Assembly (NCBI GenBank): GCA_963826795.1
Contig: CAWGYT010000004.1
Location: 868,001 to 932,000 of the forward strand
Source of the DNA: CAWGYT01 sp963826795
GTDB taxonomy: Bacteria; Planctomycetota; Planctomycetia; Pirellulales; Pirellulaceae
Direction: 5' to 3'
DNA length: 64,000 nt
In this document: positions 1 to 9,415 of the stretch, piece by piece
Numbering within the stretch: position 1 is the stretch's first letter
Layout of the letters: each line of letters begins with the position of its first letter
Notes under the pieces: generated by a model
Seen by the model: the letters and a program-made list of their open reading frames with translations, nothing else
Database searches by the model: none
What the model was told of the DNA's origin: nothing
Made by a program: the position numbers and the translations under genes

Positions 1-6
1 GCTAAC

Positions 7-42
7 ACAACGCCCCCACCACAACGCCCCCACCACAACGCC
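7..42. repeat. 14-bp tandem repeat at window edge
   Basis: The unit acaacgcccccacc occurs twice in full and once in part. It lies at the edge of a gene-free stretch (1-427), and no function is visible. Confidence 0.7.
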
Positions 43-177
43 GCGGTCGAGCCCAAGACGTGTTACCCAGCGGTACGTGCCGAGACCGCAACCAACCGGG
101 GCCGACCGCCGCGCCTTGTCTCTGGCAGCGGGCCTGCGGTGGCTGGCGCGATGGAAGCCTGCGCCGCCAATCATCGC

Positions 178-273
178 ACTCTCGCCCGCACAAGGCGGGC
201 GGAGAGTGGTTGTTTGTCGACCGCACCGCTTAGCCCACCAGTCATGGCTCCACCCGCACAGGGCGGGCGGTGG
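178..273. repeat. Two similar GC-rich hairpins downstream of the response regulator
   Basis: Two inverted repeats (about 178-207 and 250-273) share the core CCCGC-ACA(A/G)G-GCGGG. The first has one extra G in its right arm. They lie downstream of the minus-strand two-component operon that ends at 428. Neither is followed by a clear T tract, so they may be a repeat family or weak terminators. Nothing else in 1-427 looks like a gene. Confidence 0.4.
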
Positions 274-427
274 CCGAATGGTCGCCTCCGTGAGAAGCGA
301 GTTCACCGGCCGCGGCAACAGCACTTATCCGCGCCTCATCGCTGCTCAATCGCCCCGAATTCAGCCCACGAACCTGGCGATAACCTGGCGACGACTTCGG
401 CCGACTCGCGGGAAGTGTCGCAGCGCG

Positions 428-1080
428 TCAGCCGACGACGCGGTGTTCGAGCGCAAAGCGAATCAGTTCGGCGGTGCTGCCCAGATTTAACTTTTCCATG
501 ACTCGGGCCCGATACGTCGAAGCGGTGCTGGTGCTGATTTTCATTTGTCGCGCATTTCCTGCAGCGTCAGGCCGGACGCGAGAATCCGCAGCACGTCGAA
601 CTCGCGCTGGGACAATGCGTCCAGGCCGACTCGTTCACGTTTGGGTCGGCGGAGGTGTCGCAGGACTTCCTGCGAGACGCGGGGCGAGACATAAATCTGG
701 CCCCGGTGGACCGCCTTGATCGCTTCGACCAGTTCGTCGACCGCCGCCGACTTGATCAAGTAGCCGTGGGCGCCGCTTTCGAGTACTCGGATCGCGTAGT
801 GGATGTTTTCGTGGACTGTCAGGACCAGAATTTTGACACCCTGACTTCGACGCTGCAGGGCGTCAATGACGGCGGGTGCGTCCAGGTTCGGCATCGAATA
901 GTCCAGGACCAGACAATCGGGCCGGGTCGTCTCGACGTTGCGGAGCACTTCCAGGCCGTCGGATGCCTGCCCCACCACGCGGATCGAACCGCTGTCCTCC
1001 AGGATTCGCGCGAGGGCCTCGCGAACCATGGAGTGGTCGTCTGCCAACACGACTCGAATTCGGTGCTCGCTGAGGGTCAT
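428..1080 (-). CDS. NarL/LuxR-family response regulator (one frameshift)
   Basis: This is a DNA-binding response regulator of a two-component system. The receiver domain fills about residues 8-125, with the acidic pocket ADDH (13-16) and the phospho-acceptor Asp60 in CLVLDYSMP. A LuxR-type helix-turn-helix follows (LSQREFDVLRILASG). The uninterrupted frame stops at 541, in the middle of that motif, right after EMRDK. One base further the next frame continues it (MKISTSTASTYRARVMEKLN and on to VVG) and stops at 428. A base lost in the AAA run near 541 restores a normal full-length protein. Its start overlaps the end of the sensor kinase gene by 4 bp, so the two are co-transcribed and translationally coupled. 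Either the frameshift is a read error, or the regulator has truly lost its DNA-binding helix. Confidence 0.85.
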
Positions 1081-2888
1081 CGTCGCGTTTCTTTCATCTT
1101 GACGGACTCCACCGGCTCTCCATCCAGCAGTGGAATGCGGACCTCGACACAGGTCCCCTCGCCCGGTTTTGCATCGAGTTCGAAGCGGCCACCCAGCAAT
1201 TCGGTTCGTTCCCGCATGCCCAAGATTCCCAATCGCGACGCGTCGCGTCGGGGCGGGTCGAAGCCGACGCCTTCATCCCGAATTGTCATCCGCAGCTGAT
1301 CCGCTTCCACGTAAAGCGCGAGGTCCACGCGTGGTGCGCGGGCGTGCTTCGCGACATTTGTCAGGGCTTCCTGGAGGATCCGGTAGACATTTTCGCCGAC
1401 TCGCGGCGAAATACGTGCCTCTTCCAGCTGAATCGTCGACTCCACGTCAATTCCGGAGCGTTTCTGAAAATCTTCCACCAGGGACTCGACGGCGTCCAGC
1501 AAGCCCAGATCGTCGAGCACCGACGGACGCACGCGGAAGGCGATTTCGTGGAGGCTGCCCAGCAAGTGCTGTGTCTCGCCGATGGCGTGTTGAAGCAGTG
1601 CCTGAGCTCGGTCGGGATCCGGTTGCCGCGCGGCCGATTGAAGATCCAGACTGATCGCCGTCACTTGTTGGCCCAATTCGTCGTGCAAGTCGCGCGAGAT
1701 CCGGCGTCGCTCGGCCTCTTGCGCCGTCAGCAGTTGATTCGACAGAGTCCGCAGCCGCGCTTCGGACGCCGCGATCTGGTCGGCCTGAATCTTGCGGACT
1801 GAGATCGAGCGGGCCCAGTACCAAATCAGCGGGACGAGGAAGACCATGGCGCCGGCATAGATGAGCAGGAGTCGCTTCAGGAGCGTCGCCGAGACGAGCC
1901 CTTGCAAGTTGGCAGGGATATATCCGACGAGCACCAAAGGAGCGGGACCCGGGTCCGGCAGTGGGTCGATGCCGTCCACCGATCCCTTGGCCGATCCGTC
2001 CATGAGCGGAGCGTGAGGTTCGGCCAGCGAAACGCGTCGGAAGGTGAAGATGCCTTGCGATGTGGAGAATTGGCCCTCCGATCGCTTCGCCATTCGCTGC
2101 CAGGCGATCGGGAATTGTTTCGGGAAATTGCGCTCGTGACCCAGTAGCCATCCCCAGGCGTCGGCGGGTGAGGGCCCACAAATGTATTCCCCCTGGGAGT
2201 TGACCAACAACGTGGAACCGGGCAGCGAGAGCTCGTTGAATCGATCCAGCAGATAATCGCCCGAATAATTCAGCGTCAACAGCCCGCGTCGGGCACCCTC
2301 ACGATCCGCAGCTGGCGTGACGAACCGCACCACGGGTTTGAGCGGCCTTTGGATTTGACCGTGCTCCACATTCAGATCGAACTGCGAAACAAAGACTTCG
2401 CCCACCTTCAGCCTCAAGGCCTCCTGATAGTAGTAACGATCGGCCTTCACCTGAAGTTCTTCCGGAGAAATCACGCTCGCGTGGCCATCTCGAAAGTCGA
2501 CACGAATGACTTCTTTCCCGGTGGTATCCAGGCAGCGAATCTGGTCGTAGACGGTTCGGTGGATCGCAAAACGCACGTACTCGCGTTCAAGTTCCTGACG
2601 CGCCGTGACGTCGCCCGAGAGGAACCGCGCCAGTAATTCCTGCTGGGCCAAGTAGAGGACGTCGGATCGGACGGCCTGACTCTCGCGTTTCAGAAACTCG
2701 AATTCCTGGTCGACCCGTTGCTGTCCCTGTTGCGCCAACAACGACCGCTCGTGTTCCCGTTCCTGCCGATAGAGCATCAGCACCACGATACCCAGCGAAC
2801 TCGCCACCGCGACCGTCAGCAAGAGCAGACGCCCCAAGACCGTCCGGGTGAAGTTCGAGAGCGGATGGGTGTCGGAATCGCGATTCAC
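1077..2888 (-). CDS. Membrane sensor histidine kinase, NarX/DegS type, with a large periplasmic sensor
   Basis: This 603-aa sensor kinase has a first membrane helix at about residues 18-40, a long periplasmic region (about 41-330, probably a Cache-type sensor), and a second helix at about 335-362. The cytoplasmic part has a HisKA_3 dimerisation domain, with the phospho-acceptor His in RRRISRDLHDELGQQ (about residue 405). The ATPase domain shows an N box (LQEALTNVAKHA), DEGVGFDP and GILGMRER. It would phosphorylate the response regulator encoded 4 bp inside its 3' end. The ligand cannot be told from sequence. No target gene is adjacent, although an amino-acid-permease-like gene lies just upstream on the same strand. 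Confidence 0.9.
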   Translation of the reverse strand: MNRDSDTHPLSNFTRTVLGRLLLLTVAVASSLGIVVLMLYRQEREHERSLLAQQGQQRVDQEFEFLKRESQAVRSDVLYLAQQELLARFLSGDVTARQELEREYVRFAIHRTVYDQIRCLDTTGKEVIRVDFRDGHASVISPEELQVKADRYYYQEALRLKVGEVFVSQFDLNVEHGQIQRPLKPVVRFVTPAADREGARRGLLTLNYSGDYLLDRFNELSLPGSTLLVNSQGEYICGPSPADAWGWLLGHERNFPKQFPIAWQRMAKRSEGQFSTSQGIFTFRRVSLAEPHAPLMDGSAKGSVDGIDPLPDPGPAPLVLVGYIPANLQGLVSATLLKRLLLIYAGAMVFLVPLIWYWARSISVRKIQADQIAASEARLRTLSNQLLTAQEAERRRISRDLHDELGQQVTAISLDLQSAARQPDPDRAQALLQHAIGETQHLLGSLHEIAFRVRPSVLDDLGLLDAVESLVEDFQKRSGIDVESTIQLEEARISPRVGENVYRILQEALTNVAKHARAPRVDLALYVEADQLRMTIRDEGVGFDPPRRDASRLGILGMRERTELLGGRFELDAKPGEGTCVEVRIPLLDGEPVESVKMKETRR

Positions 2889-3012
2889 GAAGGGTGTGAC
2901 CAGCTAAGCGAGAGAGGGCGAGCGACGCAAGTCGAACTCCCATTATATCCTGACGCGAGCCAATCCCATCCGCAAACACCGCGCCGCCCACCCCTCGCGG
3001 TCCTTCCTCGGT

Positions 3013-3060
3013 GCCCCGGTGCCTCGGTGCCTCGGTGCCTCGGTGCCTCGGTGCCTCGGT
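3013..3060. repeat. 8-bp tandem repeat (gcctcggt, six copies)
   Basis: Five perfect copies of gcctcggt (3021-3060) are preceded by one variant (gccccggt). They sit between the permease stop (3097) and the kinase start (2888). This is a simple-sequence array in noncoding DNA, expected to vary in copy number. Confidence 0.85.
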
Positions 3061-3096
3061 GGTCGATCCCACCGGCGGAATCCGAACCGACGAGCC

Positions 3097-5315
3097 CTAA
3101 CCGCGGCGACTGATCAGCAGCAGGGGAGTGGCCGTCGTGGTGGCCACTTTGTGGGCGAAGGTACCGAACGACTTCCGGCCGCGGCCCAGCCGTTGGCTGC
3201 CTAGGATCGCCAGGTCGCAGGAGGCGGCCTGGGCGGCGACCGTGGCGGCCGAATTGTCACTCGGTATTACCAACGTCTGAGACACGCCTGGCCAGATGTC
3301 GTGCGCGGCCTGCCGCAGCCGGTCGTCTGCCCGTTTCAGGTCGGCCGAGCTCGATTCAATCGGGACGACGCGCAGAAACGTGATCTCGCGAGGCTGCATC
3401 CGCGCGAGGCTGGCCAGCAGCCGCGCCAGCACGTGGTCGTGCACACCGCTGCCGGCGAGGGGCACCAGGATGCGCCGCACCCCAGCAAGATCCCATCCCT
3501 TGGGCGCCCGCAATACGACGATGTCGCAGCGGACTTTGTTCAGCGTGGCATCGATCGGCAGACGGTAATCATCCGACAGGTGACTCAGCCCCAGCAGCAC
3601 GCTCTCGCATCGATGCGCGTCCGCGACGCGCGCGATCTCGGGCCAGGGCTCGGGCGCGATCGTCGCCAGCGAATCGGGAAACAGCCCCGCTTCGACCGAC
3701 GCCATGATCGCTTCCCCCAAAACTTGTTGGCTTCGGGTTAGCGGCGTCAAATCGTGCTCGGGTCGCCAATGTCGCGGGGCGACGATCACCGACAGCAACA
3801 GGACCCGGCCGACCTCCGGCGGTGCCAGCGCGTGGGCGACTGCCACCAGCCCCCGCGCGTTGTCGGGATTCGCCAACGGGACCAGGACCAAGGGACTGCG
3901 GGCGCGCAGCTGCACCAGCTCGGGGTCGAGAGCTGTCGACGAAACGTCGGCTAACTGCGCACGGCGGGCAAACAGCGCCAGAAACATGATCCCGCCCGCG
4001 ACCAGCCAGACCAATGCAATCAAACCGGCGGTGGGGACGGCAATTCCTTGGTAGACCGCCAGCGAGAGACAGGCGGCGCCGCCCGAAATCGGGATCAAGG
4101 GGAACCACGGTGTTCGGAAAGGCGGCGGCCGGTCCCGCGTCCTTTGTCGCACCAGAATTGCGATCCAATGCGCCAGCGCGAACGTGATCAGAAAAATCAG
4201 GCTCGAAGCGGCCCCGGCCGCAAAGACATCGGGCACCACGAGCAGAATCAGCACGACGATCAACGCCGTGATGGCAACCGCCGTGGCCGGCGTCTTTCGG
4301 ATCGGATCGACACGGGCCAACCGGGCCGGCAGGGTCCGATCACGCGACATCGCCATCGCCACGCGGGATGCCGCGAACAAGTTGGCCTGCAAGGCGGACA
4401 GCATCGACAACATCGCCGCGACGATGACCAGCCAATAGCCAAATCGGCCCAAATAGTTCTGGGCCGCAAGTGCGACGATCGTTTCCGGAAACTCCCGGCT
4501 CAAGGTGGTGATCGATTCGCCCGGACCGACGCCCACCGTCGCGATCACGAACAGCAGCGAAAGGTAGATGACCAGGGCCAGGCCCAGACTGATCAGCATC
4601 GCCCGCGGAATCGTGCGTTCCGGCGTCTGAACCTCGCCCGCGACGGCCGCGATCAGATCGAATCCCTGCAATGCAATGAACGTGAAACCCATCGCTTGCA
4701 GCAATCCGCCAGGGCCGGCCGCAAAGAACGGTCGCAGCGCCTGCCCGACACTCGCCGGAGTCTGGCCGACCAAGGCCCACAGGCCTCCGAGAATCAGGAT
4801 GGCAAAGACGGCCAGCTTGCCAATGTTTGTCCAAGCGCCCCGCCCTGCGCACTTTGAATCAGACTCACCGCATAAACGGCCGCGGCCATCGCCGCGATAC
4901 CGGCAATCGACCACCTCGACGCGAGCCACGTCGGAGGCGAGCCGCCGAGCTGCCGCCAGATGTCTTGGGCGGCCACCACCGCAAACTGCGCAAATCCCAT
5001 CGCGTACAAGACGGCGGCGACGATCGATGCAAACCAGACCACCCAGCCGACCGTGAACGCGGTTTCGACCGAAAGCACTTTCTTCGCGAACAAATAGGTC
5101 CCGCCCGACTCGGGAAATCTGGACGAGACCTCCGCAAAACTCAACGCCGTCAGGACCGCCACGACGCCGTTGAGGGCAAAGGCGACAATCGCGCTGGGCC
5201 CCGTTGTGCCAAACGCCGCGCCCGCCAGCGCCAGGATGCCGCCCCCGACGATCGCGCCGACTCCGACGCCCGTCGTCGCGGCCAAGCCAAGGTGCCGATC
5301 CGTTTCAGTTGCCAT
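3097..5315 (-). CDS. APC-superfamily amino acid permease with two C-terminal UspA domains (one frameshift)
   Basis: The N-terminal part (from 5315) has the APC signature GVGVGAIVGGGILALAG in helix 1 and SSRFPESGGTYLFAKK in the loop after helix 2. Its frame runs out near 4800, and the matching next frame (…GAWTNIGKLAVFAILILGG) continues from about 4845. Adding one G in the GGGCGGGG run joins them into a protein of about 740 aa. There are about 12 membrane helices. The last 280 residues hold two universal-stress-protein-like domains (starting near SPLVLVPLANPDNARG and RRILVPLAGSGVHDH), and the second ends in a nucleotide-loop-like GSQRLGRGRKSFG. Permeases with UspA domains are known, and the domains are thought to sense ATP. 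The substrate is unknown, probably an amino acid or other cationic amine. Confidence 0.85.
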
Positions 5316-5878
5316 GGTCCGTCACGCTGCTCAGTCCCTTTCCAGTTCCGAAGGCGTCGCCGTCGCCGTCGCACCGATGCCCTCAATCAGAGCCAAACGA
5401 CTGGCCCAAACGAAGGGTTTGCGTCAGGTTTTGTGTTCGTTTTCGATCCAATTTGCACGCATCGCCTCGTGGGCGAGCGACCGCCGGTGCCGGACAAGAC
5501 GAACTTTACGAAAATTATTGCGAATTTCTTGTCTTTCCTGCCGGGCGTTGTTAATCTCAGGTCTTGGGAAGTACGCGTTCGACGTTGTAACGAAAGCAGG
5601 GTTGCTAATTCAACGACACTTTTCTGAACTTCTTGGAAAGGCACGCTAGTGACGCGGATGCTGCGGTTTGGCTTGTAACCACGAGTCTCGTCGTTGATGC
5701 TCAATTAGCTTTCTGGGCCTTTGGACTGATCGGCTTCGTCGATCAGCGGAGTATTTCAGAGCGTCCCGCACGTATCGGGGGTCTCTGCGAATCCAGCAAG
5801 CGTCATCGCCTTGTGCTCTCAATCCATAAATCACTTCAATGTCGTTTCCGACGATCCGTTTTTTCTATAGGTGGAATA
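5316..5878. other. Intergenic region between divergent permease and PEP-CTERM genes
   Basis: This 563-bp stretch must contain the promoters of both divergent genes. It is more AT-rich than its surroundings, notably 5500-5640. I see no convincing gene, and no consensus promoter that I would place. Confidence 0.5.
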
Positions 5879-6766
5879 ATGAAAACGAATGTCCGACCCC
5901 CGATCTTTGCACCGCTCGCCGTGGTGGCTTTGGCGTGTGCCGTGGGCAACGCCGCTTTTATCGAAGACTTTGACGGTTCTTCGGCCATTCCGTTCACGCT
6001 CACGTCCTCCAGTGGCACACCGCCGTCAATTGTGAACGCGGGCGGGGCGACTGGCAATTTCGCGCGGATCACGAATCTGGACGGAAGCAACAACAACTCG
6101 ATCGCCTTCGACGAAGACCCCAGCACGACCGGCCCGGCCCCCTTCGGTTTGAAGTTCAACTTCGACTTCCGGATGTCGGGCGACGCCGCCAACGCGGCCG
6201 CCGGTGGCTGCTGCGACTCCGCGGCCGACGGAATGGGGATTGGCATGTTTGCCACGGCGATTTACGGCGCGGCCGGGGGAGCGAATCCCGCGACCATGGG
6301 GCAGGGCTCTGACATTTGGGAACGGCCCGCCTTCAATGGCGCCTTCACCGTGGGTCTGGACATTTTCCAGAACATTGATGTGGTCTCGCTGAACTACGAC
6401 GGCGTGCAGATTGCCGAGGCCGACGTTCAGCCCTTCCTCAACCTGAACAACGACAAGCTGAACCGCGCCGTCGTGACGTTGACTCCTGCGGGCAGCGACG
6501 CGACCGCCTCGATGCTCATCATCGAAGATGTCAATGCGGCGACGACGTTCCATACGATTTTCACGGACGTCACGATCCCCGGGTTGGACCTGGCGAACCT
6601 GCCTGATTACCGGATCATTGCTGGCGGCCGCACGGGCGGGGCCTTTGTCGCTGGCGACCTGGACAACATTTTCCTCGCGGCCAATCCCGTGCCGGAGCCG
6701 GCATCGGTCGCGCTGCTCGGTTTGGGTGCCGCGCTGCTGCTCGGCCTGCGTCGCGGACGTCAATAG
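5879..6766 (+). CDS. Exported protein with PEP-CTERM sorting signal
   Basis: This 295-aa protein has a cleavable signal peptide (about residues 1-25, ending near AVGNAAF) and a C-terminal sorting signal: a VPEPA motif, a hydrophobic helix (ALLGLGAALLLGL) and the basic tail RRGRQ. PEP-CTERM proteins are exported and processed by an exosortase. The middle looks like a concanavalin-type beta-sandwich (FIEDFDGS near the start; FDFRMSGDAANAAAGGCCDS; ADGMGIGMF), consistent with a surface carbohydrate-binding protein. I start at 5879 because AGGTGG lies 4 nt upstream and the signal peptide begins there; the same frame is open further upstream. A terminator follows at 6828-6857. No exosortase gene is in the window. 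Confidence 0.85.
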   Translation: MKTNVRPPIFAPLAVVALACAVGNAAFIEDFDGSSAIPFTLTSSSGTPPSIVNAGGATGNFARITNLDGSNNNSIAFDEDPSTTGPAPFGLKFNFDFRMSGDAANAAAGGCCDSAADGMGIGMFATAIYGAAGGANPATMGQGSDIWERPAFNGAFTVGLDIFQNIDVVSLNYDGVQIAEADVQPFLNLNNDKLNRAVVTLTPAGSDATASMLIIEDVNAATTFHTIFTDVTIPGLDLANLPDYRIIAGGRTGGAFVAGDLDNIFLAANPVPEPASVALLGLGAALLLGLRRGRQ

Positions 6767-6827
6767 TGGTTTTCGGGGTCGAGGTGCACGGCCCGCGTCG
6801 ACCGCTGTGTGAAGTGTATGGTTAGCG

Positions 6828-6857
6828 AGAGGGAGGATGCGAAAGTGTCCTCCCTCT
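6828..6857 (+). terminator. Rho-independent-type terminator after the PEP-CTERM gene
   Basis: A 10-bp perfect stem (AGAGGGAGGA / TCCTCCCTCT) with a 10-nt loop lies about 60 nt after the stop codon. Only a short T run follows. The region to 7088 holds no gene that I can support. Confidence 0.65.
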
Positions 6858-7088
6858 TTCGATTTCAGGTCGGCGTTGGTTCCATGTCATCCGAGCCGCG
6901 ACCGGATCCGTGCGTCGAGGGCTCGGGCCCTTGTGTCGACATTCGGCATCCATTAGATTGCGACAAGCCGGCCGTGAGGATGCGGCCTAGGCTGGCAGCA
7001 GGTGCGGCTCAGCAGTAGCTTCGCCGTCCCGAGTTGTGTTTGTCGATGCGGGGCAGCCTGGGAGTCAGGTTTCCGTTTCACGAGTCAA

Positions 7089-7134
7089 CCGATGTCGCGA
7101 GACACCTGCGGGTGTCTCGCGACATCGGTTTTTT
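7089..7134 (+). terminator. 18-bp perfect stem-loop with TGCG loop and T6 tract
   Basis: The arms at 7089-7106 and 7111-7128 are perfect complements around the loop tgcg, and six T follow. This is the textbook shape of an intrinsic terminator. It stands 51 nt before the start of the next gene and far from any upstream gene, so it may be an attenuator or the end of a small RNA. A related structure lies at 8642-8690. Confidence 0.8.
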
Positions 7135-7185
7135 CATACGTGCTGGAAAGGTCTTCCCGATCAGGATCTTCTAAGGCGAAACAGC

Positions 7186-7521
7186 ATGGGGATCTCTAAC
7201 TGGCTGAGCCAACTATTTTCAAGTCGGGGCAAGGCGTTGTCGCTGTACCGTCGCGGAATGGTCCGGGCCAAGCAGCAGGATCACGACGGCGCGATCGTGA
7301 ACTACTCCGCCGCCATCGACCTGCCGAATTCGCCCGCCGACGTCCGAGCGATGGCGCTCTTTAATCGGGCGCTTGTTTATTCCTCGGATAAGGAGATATC
7401 CAAGGCGATTGCGGACCTGAACGCGGTGCTCATGATGCCCGAATCCCCGCCCGACATCAAGACCGAGGCGCGCCGGAAACTTGAACGGATGAGGCGTCAG
7501 TCGAGCAAGGCGAGCGAATGA
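7186..7521 (+). CDS. Small helical-repeat (TPR-like) protein
   Basis: This 111-aa protein begins MGISNWLSQLFSS. It is largely helical, with a repeat-like pattern: ALSLYRRGMVRAKQQDHDGAIVNYSAAI, then AMALFNRALVYSSDKEISKAIADLNAVL. These match the Ala/Gly/aromatic spacing of two tetratricopeptide repeats. Such proteins bind other proteins. I chose the ATG at 7186 because the upstream part of the open frame crosses the 7089-7134 stem-loop. The next gene, a transglutaminase-like protein, starts 46 nt downstream on the same strand, so the two are probably co-transcribed. Its partner is unknown. Confidence 0.65.
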   Translation: MGISNWLSQLFSSRGKALSLYRRGMVRAKQQDHDGAIVNYSAAIDLPNSPADVRAMALFNRALVYSSDKEISKAIADLNAVLMMPESPPDIKTEARRKLERMRRQSSKASE

Positions 7522-7567
7522 ATTCGTGAACCGCGGCAGCCGGGTATCCATTCTGCGGAGCGGTACG

Positions 7568-8399
7568 ATGTTGATCCAAGTCGGTTACGAAATCGCGTTC
7601 GTCTTTCCACAGCCAACGCCCGTCGTGATTCTGCTGTATGTGCACCCGTCTCGCGCGGCGAACATCCGACGAGGCGACAATCCCCAGATCGAGCCCGCCC
7701 TGCCGATTCGGGAATTCAGCGATGCCTTCGGAAATCGGTGCGGGCGGATCCTTGCGCCGGCCGGCCGAATGGTCCTTCGCAATGATGCGGTGGTCGAGGA
7801 TTCGGGACAGCCCGACCCGCAGGTCTGGAACGCGTGCCAGCATCCGGTGCAGGATCTACCGAACGAGGCCCTGCAGTTTCTGCTGGCAAGTCGCTACTGC
7901 GAGGTGGACAGCGAGCTGAAGAACCTGGCCGGCAATCTCTTTAACGCGACGCCGGCCGGCTGGTCGCGCGTGCAGTCCATCTGCAACTTCGTCTACCAGC
8001 ATATCCGTTTCGACTACACGCAAGCGCGCCAGTCGTACGGCTCTGGAGACGTTTCGCGAACGAGTCGGCGTTTGCCGCGACTACACGCATCTGGCAATTA
8101 CCTTGTGCCGATGCATGAACATTCCGGCTCGCTATTGCACCGGATATCTCGGCGACATCGGCGTACCGCCCTCCCCTGATCCGATGGACTTCAGTGCGTG
8201 GTTCGAAGCTTTTCTGGGGGGAGCCTGGTATGCCTTCGACCCACGCAACAACGTCCCGAGAATTGGCCGAATTCTGATGGCACGCGGACGCGATGCCGCC
8301 GACGCCGCGCTCACAACCGCGTTCGGCGTGAATCAACTGGCGTCGTTCAACGTCTGGACACGAGAAATCAACGAAGCCGATACGCGAGCGGTTCGATGA
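7568..8399 (+). CDS. Transglutaminase-like protein, catalytic His apparently Ser (one frameshift)
   Basis: The N-terminal part (MLIQVGYEIAFVFPQPTPVV) is the beta domain of bacterial transglutaminase-like proteins (COG1305 type). The frame breaks near 8030, and the next frame carries the core: TFRERVGVCRDYTHLAITL with the nucleophile Cys, then ARYCTGYLGDIGVPPSPDPM, then AWFEAFLGGAWYAFDPRNN with the Asp. Relatives as I remember them read MDFHAWFEA here. This sequence reads MDFSAWFEA (codon AGT), so the catalytic His is missing. AGT differs from both His codons at two or more positions, so one read error does not explain it. The function (peptide bond cleavage or cross-linking) is therefore doubtful. 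The frameshift itself may be a sequencing error. I start at the ATG at 7568 on homology. Confidence 0.75.
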
Positions 8400-8641
8400 A
8401 AGTCCGCAGTTTGACTGATCGCTGAGCATCCGACGACTGACAATCCCGAAATGGCGCTCTTGTTTCCAATCGGCGAACAGCGTACGATGATTTTGAAGCA
8501 AAGTGCCAACAGGTCCATGCCAACGGAACAAGCGGAACTCACGTTCTCAACCTCTTTGTTCTCGTTCTGGCCAGTATTTGACAGGTGCGGATAACTCTAT
8601 AAAGAGCAGTCTGGGAAGCCAGAAGCTCGTTACCAAGTAAA
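8400..8641. other. Intergenic region with a possible promoter
   Basis: No gene is visible. TTGACA (8578-8583) and TATAAA (8598-8603) resemble sigma-70 boxes, but the 14-nt gap is too short for a strong promoter. If it is used, the transcript would begin just before the 8642-8690 stem-loop. Confidence 0.25.
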
Positions 8642-8690
8642 CCGACGCGGCAAGACACTTGCGAGTGCTTTGCCACGTCGGTTTTTTTTT
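8642..8690 (+). terminator. Imperfect 18-bp stem-loop with TGCG loop and T9 tract
   Basis: The arms at 8642-8659 and 8664-8681 pair at 15 of 18 positions around the loop tgcg, and nine T follow. Layout, loop and much of the stem sequence match the structure at 7089-7134. It ends 43 nt before the BON-domain gene. Confidence 0.75.
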
Positions 8691-8733
8691 GGTTGGCTGG
8701 TCCACGTCGGTGCGAACCGACAGGAGCGATAAA

Positions 8734-8982
8734 ATGCGGTTTGGAAGTGAGATACCCGACAAGACGCTTCTCAAGAATGTGCTTCAGAGATTGTCACGTT
8801 TCGGAGCTGGTACGCCGAACCGGATTGCAACCACCGTCCGTGGCGGCGACGTGACACTCACCGGCACGATTGGCTTCGAGCACGAGCGTCGTAACATCCT
8901 GAAGTCCGCCAGCTGTGTGAGCGGTGTGCGACGCGTGATCGATCAATTGCGGGTCGAGGCGAAAAAGAAGAACTGGACGTAG
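8734..8982 (+). CDS. BON-domain protein
   Basis: This 82-aa protein matches a single BON domain: a helix with LLKNVLQRLSRFG, then a strand pair RIATTVRGGDVTLTGTIGFE, then a helix and the strand VSGVRRVIDQLRV. BON domains bind membranes or small ligands and are usually periplasmic, but no signal peptide is present here. I start at the ATG at 8734 because AGGAG precedes it by 6 nt; the open frame upstream runs into the stem-loop. It lies next to an unknown gene on the same strand. Confidence 0.75.
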   Translation: MRFGSEIPDKTLLKNVLQRLSRFGAGTPNRIATTVRGGDVTLTGTIGFEHERRNILKSASCVSGVRRVIDQLRVEAKKKNWT

Positions 8983-9010
8983 AACTCGCGTCAGAAACCC
9001 GAGGTAAATC

Positions 9011-9415
9011 ATGTCGATCGCCACGCGGCGTATCCCAACGCCCACGTACGTGCTGCTGGAAGGGAATCGACGGGTGGGACCTGCTGTGGTTGGCCTCGCG
9101 CCGGCGACGCAATCACTGCTGATCTATGGCTTCTCCGGCAAAGAACCCTATGAAGCCTTCTGCCGCGAGAGCCAGCTCGGGCTCAGGCCCTATCCCTTAG
9201 TCAAAGGTTATCTCCAAAGCCAAATGGCCACCGCCGAAACTGGCGTCCAACTGATCGTGCTCGACTCCGCCGGACCTCGCGAGAATTCGCTTCAGGCGGC
9301 GACCATGGAGGCCGTCCTGGACGCCCAGCAGAATCAGGCGACCCACGTGACCGCGACTCACGAGTTGACGTTCGACCAAGAGTTGAACAGTTATCGGTTG
9401 GAATCCTACTCGTGA
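9011..9415 (+). CDS. Protein of unknown function
   Basis: This 134-aa soluble protein has no signal peptide, membrane helix or motif that I recognise. It follows the BON gene by 28 nt and has GAGG about 7 nt before its ATG, so it is probably co-transcribed. Its last codons overlap by 10 bp the end of the convergent permease gene. Confidence 0.55.
   Translation: MSIATRRIPTPTYVLLEGNRRVGPAVVGLAPATQSLLIYGFSGKEPYEAFCRESQLGLRPYPLVKGYLQSQMATAETGVQLIVLDSAGPRENSLQAATMEAVLDAQQNQATHVTATHELTFDQELNSYRLESYS

Noticed and set aside
4048..4857. Plus-strand frame over the permease gene
   Set aside because: Arg/Gln-rich shadow of the minus-strand permease, without a domain or ribosome site.
5633..5878. Longer start of the PEP-CTERM protein
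   Set aside because: The upstream part is not a signal peptide, and AGGTGG stands right before the ATG at 5879.
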